Positions 17,106 to 26,538 of a stretch of 64,000 nucleotides of DNA are shown in pieces. Origin of the DNA: Pseudoalteromonas sp. UG3-2. Lineage in GTDB: Bacteria > Pseudomonadota > Gammaproteobacteria > Enterobacterales > Alteromonadaceae. The stretch covers positions 2,420,001 through 2,484,000 of the forward strand of contig NZ_JAWLJU010000002.1 of assembly GCF_037120705.1 (NCBI RefSeq). The letters are read 5' to 3'. Made by a program: the position numbers and the translations under genes. The notes below the pieces were generated by a model, which saw only the letters and a list, made by a program, of their open reading frames with translations, had not been told where the DNA came from and ran no database searches. Each line of letters begins with the position of its first letter. Positions within the stretch are counted from its first letter, which is position 1.

Positions 17106-17137
17106 TCATTTTTAATTCAATATTTTTGGAGTGAGTT

Positions 17138-17323
17138 GTGGGTAAGACATTTTCTTACGATGCCCTTGATGATGACTTTGCAGATGATGAGTTTAAAAAG
17201 CTTGGGCGTAACCAGCATGACAAACAAAAGCGTAAAATTAAACGCAAGCTAGATGACTACCTAGAGCAAAAACGCTTACGCAGAAATTTAGGTGACGATG
17301 ACTTCGATTACCTAGACGACTAG
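17138..17323 (+). CDS. Small charged protein, PA3496-family-like
   Basis: 61 residues, acidic at both ends (DDDFADDEF; DDDFDYLDD) with a basic middle (KQKRKIKRKLDDYLEQKRLRRNLG). The DYLE-x-KRLR-x-LGDD arrangement resembles the PA3496 family of putative envelope-integrity proteins. The start is GTG 17138 with GGAG upstream. No membrane segment is predicted. The gene is monocistronic, preceded by a leader with competing hairpins. Family assignment is by motif memory and is moderate. Confidence 0.65.
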   Translation: MGKTFSYDALDDDFADDEFKKLGRNQHDKQKRKIKRKLDDYLEQKRLRRNLGDDDFDYLDD

Positions 17324-17430
17324 TGATCTTAGTTACCTATAAGCTGTGGCGATGACGACAGGTTATTATGCAATTCGGCTTATGGTTTCAGCCATTTACC
17401 AGCCGTATATGGTGGTGGGTGCCTGAGAAT

Positions 17431-17455
17431 AAACAGCCGCGTTATGCGGCTGTTT
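17431..17455. terminator. Bidirectional-type hairpin between convergent genes
   Basis: AAACAGCCGC / GCGGCTGTTT form a perfect 10-bp stem with a 5-nt loop, between the PA3496-like gene and the convergent cytochrome gene. The A and T flanks could serve both directions, though both T-tracts are short. Confidence 0.65.
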
Positions 17456-17470
17456 GGTATGATAATGTTA

Positions 17471-17917
17471 TTAGTCTTTGAATGACTTATGGCAGTCTTT
17501 ACAGCCCTTTGCCCAATCACGGAATGCTGGCGCAATTTGTTTTTTATCACCACTTTGAGCGGCAACCGCAAGCGCTTGAGCGTATTCGGCAAATTGCGAA
17601 GCTTTGCTGTCGAACGTGGCTTTATCTTGCCAAATAGCAGGTAAGGCGTCGGTATCGCCCTTATCTGAACCTGTGATAAATGCTTCCCATGGCATTTGCG
17701 AAAGTTGTGCTGCGTTTTCTGCGCGCTGCTTAAACACTTCGGCATCAAACGGTACTTTACCCTTTAGCATGTCGCCCATATTACCAATCTGAAAACGGAT
17801 CAATTGGAAAGAAGCTTTGCGATACTCAATGGCGTCCTCGGCAGATTCAAACATCGGATTCGCTTGTACGCTTGCTGCTAGGCAGCTTAATAGTGTGACG
17901 GTGATGAATTTTTTCAT
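17471..17917 (-). CDS. Cytochrome c' (class II c-type cytochrome)
   Basis: 148 residues with a Sec signal peptide (cleavage after VQA, about residue 19), so periplasmic. The four-helix cytochrome c' domain has the C-terminal heme motif CKDCH (139-143). An N-terminal EYRKASFQLIRFQIGNMGDML block is typical of helix A, which carries the sixth-ligand position in low-spin members; the gas-binding face cannot be judged here. Such proteins bind NO or CO or protect against nitrosative stress. It is a single gene. Confidence 0.93.
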   Translation of the reverse strand: MKKFITVTLLSCLAASVQANPMFESAEDAIEYRKASFQLIRFQIGNMGDMLKGKVPFDAEVFKQRAENAAQLSQMPWEAFITGSDKGDTDALPAIWQDKATFDSKASQFAEYAQALAVAAQSGDKKQIAPAFRDWAKGCKDCHKSFKD

Positions 17918-17977
17918 GAAATACCCTTAATGTTTCCTTATTTTTCAAAATATAAACTGGCTTATACCACCCTAGTA

Positions 17978-18442
17978 TTAACTTTCTATGTCTTTAAAAA
18001 TCATGCCACGGCGCATGCTTCGAGTGGCAAGAAATATTTCCCCTAAGAGCGAAACAAAAGCCCCGATTAACAGGACCATAGCCGCAATAAAACACGATGA
18101 TAGCGTGATCCCAAGAGGCATGCTATAGAGGTGAGACATAAACAACAGCATGACCACGGCACATACTAATAAAGCACTTAATACACTCATACTGAAAGCC
18201 ACGTGAATAAAACGCGAGCGCTTAAGCAACGCCCGCATTTCACGACTAAAATGCATGGTTAAGTCTTCATCTTGTATGGAGTTGAGCTTGCGGTCTAGTA
18301 GCCGTGCTCTGTCGGTGATCCGGGCTAGGCGGTTGGATAGCACCCCCAATGTGGCGGCAATACCGGTGATTAAAAATACCGGGGCGACGGCAGTTTGAAT
18401 AACTTTTGCCATAGTGAGAATGCTCACGACATCGTTTTGCAT
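17978..18442 (-). CDS. DUF2721 membrane protein
   Basis: 154 residues with three predicted transmembrane helices: about 15-35, 80-100 and 112-135. The family signature is the N-terminal VAPVFLITGIAATLGVLSNRLARITDRAR, followed by a basic cytoplasmic loop. The function is unknown. Nine base pairs separate it from the upstream redoxin-like lipoprotein gene, so the two are probably co-transcribed. Confidence 0.88.
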   Translation of the reverse strand: MQNDVVSILTMAKVIQTAVAPVFLITGIAATLGVLSNRLARITDRARLLDRKLNSIQDEDLTMHFSREMRALLKRSRFIHVAFSMSVLSALLVCAVVMLLFMSHLYSMPLGITLSSCFIAAMVLLIGAFVSLLGEIFLATRSMRRGMIFKDIES

Positions 18443-18451
18443 TATGCCTCC

Positions 18452-18961
18452 TTAATTGCTCAAGTTGAGCTGCGCTAGTGTATTAGGCTGCTCACCTATT
18501 AAAGTTTGCATCACTGTATTTTGCTCATCCAATAAAATCACTCTGGGGATCCCTTGATTGGCATAGCGACTATAAATAGCACGCTGTTCATCGGCGACAA
18601 AGTAGATGGGCAGTGCCATGGTTTGTTTGAATGCTGCTAAGGTGGCGGCATCTTGTTCACGGCCAATGGCAATAATGGCAAGACTAGGATCTTGTAACAG
18701 TGCGGAGTGTTTTAACTCGTTGAGTAAGCGCTGTGAATCGCTGCACCAAGTGGCGAAGAAGATCACCAGCTTTTTCTGGTGCTGATTTAGTGGCATAACC
18801 TGACCCTCAATGGTCTCTAGCTTGAGGTGCTTGAAGGTGTCTCCAGGCTCTATGTAGGTCTCATAACCAGGCTTTGATGGCGCAGTGGTAGCTGTGGAGT
18901 TACAGGCACTGAGCACAGAGACCATCAGTATTATCAAGCTGGAGTTAAGTAGTGATTTCAT
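18452..18961 (-). CDS. TlpA-like redoxin lipoprotein with a single active-site cysteine
   Basis: 169 residues. The lipobox LSAC (Cys 20) marks it as an envelope lipoprotein. The rest is a thioredoxin/TlpA fold with FFATWCSDSQ as the active-site loop and a cis-Pro segment GIPRVILLD. The usual WCxxC is WCSDS here, so only the first cysteine remains. It cannot form the normal intramolecular disulfide and may act as a monothiol or non-redox protein. It is upstream of and close to the DUF2721 gene. Confidence 0.85.
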   Translation of the reverse strand: MKSLLNSSLIILMVSVLSACNSTATTAPSKPGYETYIEPGDTFKHLKLETIEGQVMPLNQHQKKLVIFFATWCSDSQRLLNELKHSALLQDPSLAIIAIGREQDAATLAAFKQTMALPIYFVADEQRAIYSRYANQGIPRVILLDEQNTVMQTLIGEQPNTLAQLNLSN

Positions 18962-19094
18962 GGCGTATTGTTTTCCTTATGATGGCGCCGACAGGTCGCT
19001 AGCACTTTGCAGTTACGCAGCTATTTCAGTATATTGCCTGACAAATCGACTTTGTTAAAGCGATAAAATAATTGCACCCTAGAGCGCGACTGCT

Positions 19095-19532
19095 ATGACT
19101 CTCTACTTAACTTTGTTTGCCGTGGCGTTAGTGGCTGCGACTTTGTTTCCAGCTTCCTCAGAGCTTATGTTGACCACTTTGGTGGTGCAGCAGCAAGGCC
19201 TGCTATGGGGCTTATGGTTAGCCGCTACCTTAGGCAATCTGTTGGGCAGTTGCATTAATTATTACCTCGGCTTTTTTATTGCCCGCTTTCGAGATAAACG
19301 CTGGTTTCCAGTGTCTGAGGCAAAGTATGATAAGGCGTGTGACTACTTTGCTCGGTATGGCAAGTTTTCTCTGCTGTTCGCGTGGTTGCCCGTTATTGGC
19401 GACCCACTAACGCTGGTTGCCGGCTCTTTGCGTACTTCCTTTGTGTGGTTTTTTACTTTGGTTGCGATTGGCAAGGGGGCACGTTATGCCGTGGTTATCT
19501 ATTTGGCATTACAGATGAGCGAGCACCTGTAA
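19095..19532 (+). CDS. yqaA: YqaA-family (DedA-related) membrane protein
   Basis: 145 residues with four to five transmembrane helices. YqaA-type landmarks are LFPASSELMLTTLVV near the N-terminus, GNLLGSCINYYLG in the middle, and FARYGKFSLLFAWLPVIGDPLTLVAG in the second half, the SNARE-associated/VTT-like core. Members are inner-membrane proteins related to DedA flippases. The start ATG at 19095 gives the family length. The gene is convergent with folX. Confidence 0.9.
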   Translation: MTLYLTLFAVALVAATLFPASSELMLTTLVVQQQGLLWGLWLAATLGNLLGSCINYYLGFFIARFRDKRWFPVSEAKYDKACDYFARYGKFSLLFAWLPVIGDPLTLVAGSLRTSFVWFFTLVAIGKGARYAVVIYLALQMSEHL

Positions 19533-19544
19533 TGCCAAATCTGA

Positions 19545-19907
19545 TCACTCGCGGTGCCAATCTAAGGTGAGTGAGACGGAATCGGCAAACCGCAACGCAT
19601 GCGGCTTGTCTACTGTTACCTTGGCATAGGTGACGTCACGATGACGATGGCACTCAGTTAAAATATCAGCGACCAGTTTCTCAAGCAGCAAGAAATGACC
19701 GTTCTCGACCAGTGCAATCACGGCTTTAGTGACGGTTTTGTAGTTGAGAGCATGCTCAACGTCGTCATGGTTTAAGCATGCGGTATCTGCGGGGTAATGA
19801 ATTTCAATGTTGATAACGACATCTTGTTTCTTTTCGCGCTCTTCGGGGTTAAAACCGATGAAGGTACGTAACCGCAGATTAGTCACTTTAATGATGGCGT
19901 TAGACAT
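19545..19907 (-). CDS. folX: Dihydroneopterin triphosphate 2'-epimerase
   Basis: 120 residues, very close to E. coli FolX: IIKVTNLRLRTFIGFNPEE, VVINIEIHYPAD, ALNYKTVTKAVI, LLEKL, and HALRFADSVSLTL. FolX converts dihydroneopterin triphosphate to the monapterin epimer; the fold is the same as FolB aldolase, but the HYPAD and HALR-ADSVS motifs point to FolX. Third in folM-folE-folX with a 3-bp gap after folE, consistent with a tetrahydromonapterin pathway. Confidence 0.93.
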   Translation of the reverse strand: MSNAIIKVTNLRLRTFIGFNPEEREKKQDVVINIEIHYPADTACLNHDDVEHALNYKTVTKAVIALVENGHFLLLEKLVADILTECHRHRDVTYAKVTVDKPHALRFADSVSLTLDWHRE

Positions 19908-19910
19908 GGC

Positions 19911-20465
19911 TTACCCCTTTACTAGTTGCAAAAACTCATTACGGGTTTTCGGATCGCTACGGAAATTTCCAAGCATCACAGAGGTGCGCATCCTAGAGTT
20001 TTGCTTTTCAACTCCGCGCATCATCATACACATGTGTTTGGCTTCAACGATAACACCTACGCCTTTCGCTCCAGTTACTTCTTCCACTGCCTGAGCGATT
20101 TGATGGGTCAGTTGTTCTTGAATTTGAAAACGGCGAGCAAACATGTCGACGATGCGGGCAAATTTGGATAACCCCAGCACTTTACCATCGGGGATGTAGG
20201 CAATATGACAACGACCAACAAAAGGCAGTAAGTGGTGCTCACACATAGAGTAAAGCTCAATGTCTTGGATTAATACCATATCGTCAGCATCAGAGCTGAA
20301 TACCGCATTATTGGTGATCTCAGTTAACGTTTGGCGGTAGCCTTGGGTCAAATATTCCATGGCTTTTGCCGCGCGTTTTGGCGTATCTAATAATCCTTCT
20401 CTGTCGGCATCTTCACCAACGGCTTCAATGATTGATTTATAACTGTGTTTTAATTTGTCATGCAT
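19911..20465 (-). CDS. folE: GTP cyclohydrolase I
   Basis: 184 residues, short but complete for FolE. It converts GTP to 7,8-dihydroneopterin triphosphate, the entry to folate and pterin synthesis. Zinc ligands are Cys 75 and His 78 in [13 protein letters not shown] and Cys 146 in KHMCMMMRG. The substrate loop [15 protein letters not shown] is intact. It lies 7 bp after folM and 3 bp before folX, so this copy probably serves the monapterin pathway; a second, folate-dedicated FolE may exist elsewhere. Confidence 0.96.
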   Translation of the reverse strand: MHDKLKHSYKSIIEAVGEDADREGLLDTPKRAAKAMEYLTQGYRQTLTEITNNAVFSSDADDMVLIQDIELYSMCEHHLLPFVGRCHIAYIPDGKVLGLSKFARIVDMFARRFQIQEQLTHQIAQAVEEVTGAKGVGVIVEAKHMCMMMRGVEKQNSRMRTSVMLGNFRSDPKTRNEFLQLVKG

Positions 20466-20472
20466 GATGTTT

Positions 20473-21201
20473 CTACCTTAAATGGCGACCGCCGTCGATT
20501 TGTAACGTCCGTCCGGTCATATAGCAGCTGTTGAGGATCATAGCGACACTATTGATCACCTCATCGGTGCCCGGCTCAACCCCCATGATTGACTTTTTCA
20601 ACGTTTTTTCACGATACGCGTCACTGTCATCTGGATTAAAAATTATGAGCGAAGGGGCAATACTGTTTACTTTAATTTTGGGTGCAAATTTAGCAGCAAA
20701 AGAACGAGTTAGGTTGTCTAATGCGGCTTTACTTGCGGCATAAGCAATGTGCTTTGGACTTCCTTTCTCTACAATGTAGTCAGTGATATGGATCACATCT
20801 GTGGTGCTTGGCGTAGCCATGAGCAACTCACTTAAGCCTTGATTTAATAAATAGGGCACTTTTGCGTGTATACGCATCATATTGTCGAATAACGCATCAT
20901 GATCGGGGTTTTTTGCTTCACAATCCCAGCTTGACGCGTTGTGAATAATGGCCCTAAGGCAGTCGGTATGCTGCCTTATTTGAGCGATACACTGAGTCAC
21001 CGCTTGTGGTTCATCGAAGTCAACTTGAAGGCAGATAACGCCTTGCTGTTCGAGTCTTCTAACGACCTCATGTCGGGTGCGGTAAGTAATGATAACAGGT
21101 TGGTTTTGCTCGATAAAATGATTAACCAGCGCCAGACCTATGCGCTGTGCTCCGCCGGTAATCAGAATCGGGGCTGGTGTTAATGCTGTGGTTGAGCTCA
21201 T
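20473..21201 (-). CDS. folM: Dihydromonapterin reductase (SDR family)
   Basis: 242 residues from ATG 21201; an upstream in-frame start at 21270 would add a 23-residue tail not typical of the family. It is a short-chain dehydrogenase with the nucleotide motif [12 protein letters not shown] (FolM-like GGAQRIG), the catalytic YAASK, and NSIAPSLI. FolM reduces dihydromonapterin with NADPH to the tetrahydro form used as cofactor by phenylalanine hydroxylase in pseudomonads. First gene of folM-folE-folX. The phhA gene is not in the window. Confidence 0.9.
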   Translation of the reverse strand: MSSTTALTPAPILITGGAQRIGLALVNHFIEQNQPVIITYRTRHEVVRRLEQQGVICLQVDFDEPQAVTQCIAQIRQHTDCLRAIIHNASSWDCEAKNPDHDALFDNMMRIHAKVPYLLNQGLSELLMATPSTTDVIHITDYIVEKGSPKHIAYAASKAALDNLTRSFAAKFAPKIKVNSIAPSLIIFNPDDSDAYREKTLKKSIMGVEPGTDEVINSVAMILNSCYMTGRTLQIDGGRHLR

Positions 21202-21327
21202 GCAGTAAATCCCTGTAGTCGAGTGCTGGCCTAGCGGTTTTTGTCTATACCGTCTTAGGCGGTGATACAACTGGAGTTAGACAGAGGTAAACGCAGGGGT
21301 GAGTGGAACTGATCACCCCAAGCGTAA

Positions 21328-22164
21328 TTATTCGTCGTCATACACGGTTGGAATAGCTTGACGCTTATGTTGTGTGCGCTGGTAAATGGCAATTAGTTTG
21401 TCGCTGACGGCGTCGCTTACCGGCTTACCTTCAAGAAAGTCATCAATATTATCGTAGCTAAGACCAAGCGCCTCTTCGTCAGCAAGTCCTGGGCGGTCAC
21501 ACTCTAAGTCTGCTGTTGGTGTCTTTTTCACCAATAGTTCTGGCGCTCCTAGGTGCGCAGCCAGCGCCCTAACTTGACGCTTTGATAAGCCAAACAGAGG
21601 AGCAAGATCGCAGGCGCCATCGCCAAACTTAGTGTAAAAGCCGGTAATATTTTCTGCGCTGTGGTCGGTGCCCACCACTAGCCCTTGGGTCAACCCTGCG
21701 ATTTCGTATTGCGCTACCATACGCTGACGTGCTTTAACGTTTCCTTTGACAAAATCGATACTTGATTGCGCCGGTAAGCTGGTGCCCGAGCCCGTCATGG
21801 CGCTGAGCGCTTGCTCATGCATGGCGTCTGCCGCCGGCTTGATGTTGACACTCAGGCGCCTACTCGGTTGAATAAAGTCCAGTGCCAGTTGTGCTTCATC
21901 TTCATCGGCTTGCGTACCGTAAGGAAGGCGCATCGCAATAAACTGGTAGGTGTTTGCGCCTTGCTCTAAGTTAAGTTCATCCACCGCCAGCTGGCACAAG
22001 CGACCACAGGTTGAAGAGTCAACACCGCCACTGATCCCCAGCACCAACGAAAAGCAACCTGCCCCTTGTAAGCGGGATTTGATAAAAGCCACACGCCTTT
22101 TCACTTCAAATTCTGGGTCGATTACAGGCTGAACTTTCATTTCTGCCATGATTGCTTCACGCAT
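21328..22164 (-). CDS. nadE: NH3-dependent NAD+ synthetase
   Basis: 278 residues, matching E. coli-type NadE. It amidates deamido-NAD with ammonia and ATP, the final step of NAD synthesis. The ATP pyrophosphatase P-loop SGGVDSS lies at 45-51. Other family blocks are [21 protein letters not shown] and [19 protein letters not shown]. The ATG at 22164 has GAGGAA upstream. It is a single-domain enzyme without the glutaminase domain, so it needs free ammonia. Flanked by yceH upstream and folM downstream on the same strand. Confidence 0.97.
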   Translation of the reverse strand: MREAIMAEMKVQPVIDPEFEVKRRVAFIKSRLQGAGCFSLVLGISGGVDSSTCGRLCQLAVDELNLEQGANTYQFIAMRLPYGTQADEDEAQLALDFIQPSRRLSVNIKPAADAMHEQALSAMTGSGTSLPAQSSIDFVKGNVKARQRMVAQYEIAGLTQGLVVGTDHSAENITGFYTKFGDGACDLAPLFGLSKRQVRALAAHLGAPELLVKKTPTADLECDRPGLADEEALGLSYDNIDDFLEGKPVSDAVSDKLIAIYQRTQHKRQAIPTVYDDE

Positions 22165-22226
22165 GCGGGTTCCTCAATTTTGTCAAAATACACTAAACCT
22201 CTATTATGTTGCTACGGGGTTGGTTT

Positions 22227-22850
22227 TTAAAGCCCTAAATGCTGTTTGATGGTGGCCAATTCTTGTTTTAGTAGTTCAATTTCACGATTGAGCCCCGCAA
22301 GTTCGCTTTCGGCACTGGGTTGAGCAATTTCATCAGGCTGTGGGCTGGTCGCTATATTGCCTGAGAATAAGTGTTGGTAGCGGCTTTCTCGCTTACCGGG
22401 CTCACGCTCCAGTTTAGTGACGTACTCCAGTTGCTGTAACTCGGTTAATGCCTGTTCAACATCAGCAACGGAGTTAAATTCTGCCAAGCGGCCACTGCGC
22501 GTTCTCAGTTCACCGGGTGTTTGCGGACCACGCAACAGTAATAAGCAAATTAATGCGCGCTGTTGTTCGTTCACTTTTAAGTGGCCAAAGTCACTGTTAC
22601 AAAAGCGTTGACTGTATTTATCCACCCGTCCAGATAAAGCTTCATCACAGGTGACCAGGCGCTTTTGTTGCAGCGCATTAAGGGTATCGAGCACCTCGTG
22701 CTGACTCAACTCCATCACGGGTTCTCGGTTGGACTTTTGATTACAGGCATTGGCCAGGCCGTTGAGCGACATTGGGTATTGCTCAGGTGTGGTGACTTGC
22801 TTTTCGATCAAGCTCCCTAGCACGCGTTGTTCTAAGCTACTTAATTGCAT
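22227..22850 (-). CDS. yceH: YceH family protein (DUF480)
   Basis: 207 residues, near-identical in plan to YceH: tandem winged-helix domains followed by a C-terminal coiled coil. Signature segments are EQRVLGSLIEKQVTTPEQYPMSLN at the N-terminus, CNQKSNREPVM, and LLLLRGPQTPGELRTRS. The final 25 residues (ELAGLNREIELLKQELATIKQ) form a clear coiled coil. The function is unknown; a DNA-binding role is assumed from the fold. The ATG at 22850 has an AGGAG-type site upstream. Confidence 0.95.
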   Translation of the reverse strand: MQLSSLEQRVLGSLIEKQVTTPEQYPMSLNGLANACNQKSNREPVMELSQHEVLDTLNALQQKRLVTCDEALSGRVDKYSQRFCNSDFGHLKVNEQQRALICLLLLRGPQTPGELRTRSGRLAEFNSVADVEQALTELQQLEYVTKLEREPGKRESRYQHLFSGNIATSPQPDEIAQPSAESELAGLNREIELLKQELATIKQHLGL

Positions 22851-22958
22851 AATTCTCCTTATTGTTATTGCGTTAGGATATGCATCAGCTGCAGACTTGC
22901 AGAGATCACTTAGCGCTATGTAATTAATATAACTGGGTACGTTGTTCAGGCAAAGCTT

Positions 22959-25900
22959 TCATCGCTCATTTTCTTGGTTTTCTGGTAATGCTTCGGGGTT
23001 GATAGCGAGGTTTAGTTTGTGCCACAGATCATCAAAATTAATCGGTTTACTGAGGTAATCGTCCATCCCAGCGTCGAGGCATTTTTCTTTATCACCTTGC
23101 ATGGCATTGGCGGTCAAGGCCAAAATAAAGCTGGATTGGTGTACTTTTCCGGCAACACCACTGCGGATCTGCTGGGCTGCTTGGTAGCCATCCATTACCG
23201 GCATTTGGCAGTCCATCAAAATAACATCGTATTTAACTCTCTGTTTTTGTAAGTGTGTGAGTGCTAACTCACCATTTTCAGCTAAGGTCACCTCTGCCCC
23301 CATTTTTTGCAAAAATGATTGCGCCACCATTTGATTAACTTTGTTATCTTCAACTAACAAGGCAGTAAAGGGCGAGTGCTTTACATCGCGCAGCAGCTGC
23401 TTTGGTTGTGCTTTTTTGGCAGGCTCTGCTTTGTTCACATCGAACAAAGCTAATGCTGCATCTGGTGTGATGGGGTAGTAAATTTTCCGCCATGAGGAAA
23501 GTGAGCTAAGGGGCAGAGGTTCAACCTCGGCTTGGGCGATAGCACAAGTTAACTGCTGTTGCGATAGTTGCGATAGCAGTTTGTCTCGTGTGGCTTCATC
23601 TAATGTTGCGAGTATGTCGGCTGCAACTATCACCACACTGTGTCTGGGCGCAGTTTGTAACTGCTTGAGTAGTTCCTCTATATTTTCAAGCTGAAGCGTG
23701 GCTATGTGCCAAGGGGCCAGTAGCTTACGGTAATCGAGTGGTTCCGAAGTTAAGATAAACAAGCTCGACTCGCTGGCCTTATCAAACGGGGTGATTGCTT
23801 TTGCTTCACTCAGGCGAACGTGAAAGGTAAATGTGCTGCCTGCTCCCTCCTTGCTAAAGGCATGCAAGTCGCCACCCAGTAACGCAGTGAGTTGCTTGGC
23901 GATAGTAAGGCCTAATCCGGTGCCTCCATATTCACGGGTGGTAGATAAATCGGCTTGGGTGAAGGAATCAAAAATTCGCTTGAGCTTATCCTTTTTGATG
24001 CCAATGCCAGTGTCTTCGATGCTACACCACAACTGCGTTTCGCCACCAGAGTTCTCGCTATGGCAGCTCAGCGTGACCAAACCATCTTGGGTAAACTTTA
24101 TGGCGTTACTAAGGAGGTTATTGAGTATCTGCTTGAGGCGGTGCGGATCGGATTTGGCGTGCGATACAGTGACGCCCGAGAGATCAATATGGAGGCGGTT
24201 ATGTTTTTGTCTGGCACTATTGTGAAAGCTTGCCATGACACTACTGAGCAGCTCAATGACATCGAACTCCATTAATTCCACATGGAGTTTTCCCGCTTCG
24301 ATTTTTGAAAAGTCTAAAATATCGTTAATGATGGTCAATAAAGACTGGGCTGAGCTTTGTGCCATGGCCAACTGGTGGCGCTGGTCCTCGTTAACGGTTG
24401 AGTGCATGGCCAGCTCAATCATACCCATTACGCCGTTTAATGGGGTGCGGATTTCGTGACTCATACTGGCAAGAAATTCGGCTTTCATCTTGGTCGATTG
24501 CTCGGCGAGATCTTTGGCTATAATAGCGCGATTTTTAGCATTTTGTTGTGCACGGCTAGAAAACAGGCTGCCTAACATGGCAGCGATGGACTTTATCAAG
24601 CGAATGTCGCTTTGGCCCCACTCTGGAGATGGCAGATCGTACTCTGCACAGAGTAACCCTAATACCTGCCCTTTGTGACTTATAGGACAGCAGATCATCG
24701 CTTTAATATCAAAAGGCTCAAGGTAAGTGGTACTGAGCGCCATGGTGATGGGGTGGCTATCGGCTTGCTCGGCAGTAACAAGCCTGGCATTTTCTATTTC
24801 GCTAAACAAGGCTGGTGCAACCGCTCGGCGCCAAGGTGGGAAATGCTCTAAGTTTTTGCTGCCAGAGTTAGAAAAATACACCGGACAAAACTGACTGGCG
24901 TCGTCGTTCAGCTGCCAAATGCTGATCTTATTGGCAGCAAGGCCATGCTCGCAAGTGCTGGCACACAATGGCAAAGCTTCTTCCAACTGATTGTTCAGTA
25001 ACGCTTCACTGGCACTGAGCTGGGCCAATAGCTCGTTATTTTGGGCGTATTTATCATGTTCGAGCTCCATGATTTTACGCTTGTGGATGTTCTGCACAGA
25101 ACCAAAAATATGGCTGGTACGTTGTCCTCGCCGTTTAGCCAGGCCTTTGATTAACACCCAGACTTCGTGATTATCATAAGTGGACGCAAGCAACTCTTCT
25201 TCAAATGCTTGGCCTGTTTTTATCAAGTTGCGCATCACTTCTTGTAGCTTTTGGCGATGTTCCCCGGGCTTAAAAAAATCGGCTGTGCTCATCCAGCTAG
25301 GTTGAAAATCAGCAGGAACGTGAAAAATGCTGCGGGTAACATCAGACCAAGTAATTTCACGGCTTTCCACATCAACCTCCCAAGCTCCAACTTCAGCGAG
25401 CACTCCCATGTTGGTTAGGGCGGTGGCGTTGCGTTGTAACTGTGACAGCAACCGTGTGATAAAGATAAAGGCACAAATAAAAATAGCGATGAGCGCTAAC
25501 ATGGCTAAACGGAAGGGCCATATTGCCGTACTCGGAGGTTGCCAACCATCCCTTGGCACGGCATAGAGAACCCAAGTGCCTGATGGTACCTTGATTTGAA
25601 ATGACAAAGGCGAAAAAGAGTGGATATTCTGGTTACCATAAAAGTATTCACCATCCAGCCCTTTACCATCAACGCCGCGCATGGCAATGAGGTAGTCACT
25701 TTCCAAGTTTCTCAGCTCAGTCTTTCGATACAAGCTATCAATATCAAGTACCACGGAAAGCAAGCCCCAAAAACCCTGTTTAGCATCAAACACTGGAACG
25801 CGTGCAATTAGACCGGTTCCTCCTTGAAGTAGCTCCAAGGGGCCGGCCATAACGATACGGCGCTCTTGTCGCGCTCTTATGGCACCATACTTTTGCACCG

Positions 25901-26303
25901 GGTGAGTTTGGTAATCGAGCCCCAATGCGGCTTCATTTCCCGCTAAAGGGTAGATGTAACTTAACTTCATGTCTGGAGCCGCGCCAATATTGCGCAGGAT
26001 TTCACTGCTGTTAAACAGTGGCTTTGCAAGCTGTTCAAAGCGTTGTTGTGATAGCGTGGCTTCTCCTGATAACGCCACGCCTAGGCCCCTAACCAGTTGA
26101 ATGTTTTCAGCCAATAAGCCTTCCATTCGAGTGCGGTAAACGTTGACCTCTTCGGTTGAGTGACTCTTTTCAGTGGCAATAAGGCGGCGATAATTTACTT
26201 GGTCTACATACCAAGCCACAGCAATGACTATCACCAGTAATAGCCAAAAGCTGTACTTTATATAGCGAAATTTTTGTGGAGATTTTGAGAGCTCAATCGT
26301 CAT
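22959..26303 (-). CDS. CHASE-PAS-GAF hybrid sensor histidine kinase
   Basis: 1114 residues. Order: TM1 (about 16-34), periplasmic CHASE domain (about 60-240), TM2 (263-285), a PAS-like domain (295-410), GAF domain (430-585), HisKA with His 616 in [11 protein letters not shown], HATPase (about 720-835, DTGIGI and GGTGLGL boxes), a degenerate receiver-like segment without the phospho-acceptor Asp (about 845-965), and a true receiver with Asp 1031 in LMDCQMPVMDG. It has no Hpt, so phosphate must pass to a separate Hpt protein. The periplasmic ligand is unknown. Monocistronic; no partner response regulator is adjacent. Confidence 0.94.
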   Translation of the reverse strand: MTIELSKSPQKFRYIKYSFWLLLVIVIAVAWYVDQVNYRRLIATEKSHSTEEVNVYRTRMEGLLAENIQLVRGLGVALSGEATLSQQRFEQLAKPLFNSSEILRNIGAAPDMKLSYIYPLAGNEAALGLDYQTHPVQKYGAIRARQERRIVMAGPLELLQGGTGLIARVPVFDAKQGFWGLLSVVLDIDSLYRKTELRNLESDYLIAMRGVDGKGLDGEYFYGNQNIHSFSPLSFQIKVPSGTWVLYAVPRDGWQPPSTAIWPFRLAMLALIAIFICAFIFITRLLSQLQRNATALTNMGVLAEVGAWEVDVESREITWSDVTRSIFHVPADFQPSWMSTADFFKPGEHRQKLQEVMRNLIKTGQAFEEELLASTYDNHEVWVLIKGLAKRRGQRTSHIFGSVQNIHKRKIMELEHDKYAQNNELLAQLSASEALLNNQLEEALPLCASTCEHGLAANKISIWQLNDDASQFCPVYFSNSGSKNLEHFPPWRRAVAPALFSEIENARLVTAEQADSHPITMALSTTYLEPFDIKAMICCPISHKGQVLGLLCAEYDLPSPEWGQSDIRLIKSIAAMLGSLFSSRAQQNAKNRAIIAKDLAEQSTKMKAEFLASMSHEIRTPLNGVMGMIELAMHSTVNEDQRHQLAMAQSSAQSLLTIINDILDFSKIEAGKLHVELMEFDVIELLSSVMASFHNSARQKHNRLHIDLSGVTVSHAKSDPHRLKQILNNLLSNAIKFTQDGLVTLSCHSENSGGETQLWCSIEDTGIGIKKDKLKRIFDSFTQADLSTTREYGGTGLGLTIAKQLTALLGGDLHAFSKEGAGSTFTFHVRLSEAKAITPFDKASESSLFILTSEPLDYRKLLAPWHIATLQLENIEELLKQLQTAPRHSVVIVAADILATLDEATRDKLLSQLSQQQLTCAIAQAEVEPLPLSSLSSWRKIYYPITPDAALALFDVNKAEPAKKAQPKQLLRDVKHSPFTALLVEDNKVNQMVAQSFLQKMGAEVTLAENGELALTHLQKQRVKYDVILMDCQMPVMDGYQAAQQIRSGVAGKVHQSSFILALTANAMQGDKEKCLDAGMDDYLSKPINFDDLWHKLNLAINPEALPENQENER

Positions 26304-26538
26304 GATATCGAGTTAAGGTCGTAGATGACTTAACTATAGTTCAGACCTTGGCAAGGCAACAAAAAACTTTACATAGAATTGTCTGTAGTGATGAAAAAGC
26401 GAAGCAGATGAGAGCACCATATGGTCAGGGTTAACGCCCCTGTTTAGTCTGTTGGTAATGGTTTATTTGTCATAGTCATGCTATATCTTGAGCACATAAT
26501 AATAACAAACTGCTCACGCTGATATAAAAGGGAACGCA

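Noticed and set aside
23833..24275. 130- and 106-codon plus-strand frames
   Set aside because: Antisense to the ATPase and HisKA regions of the hybrid kinase.
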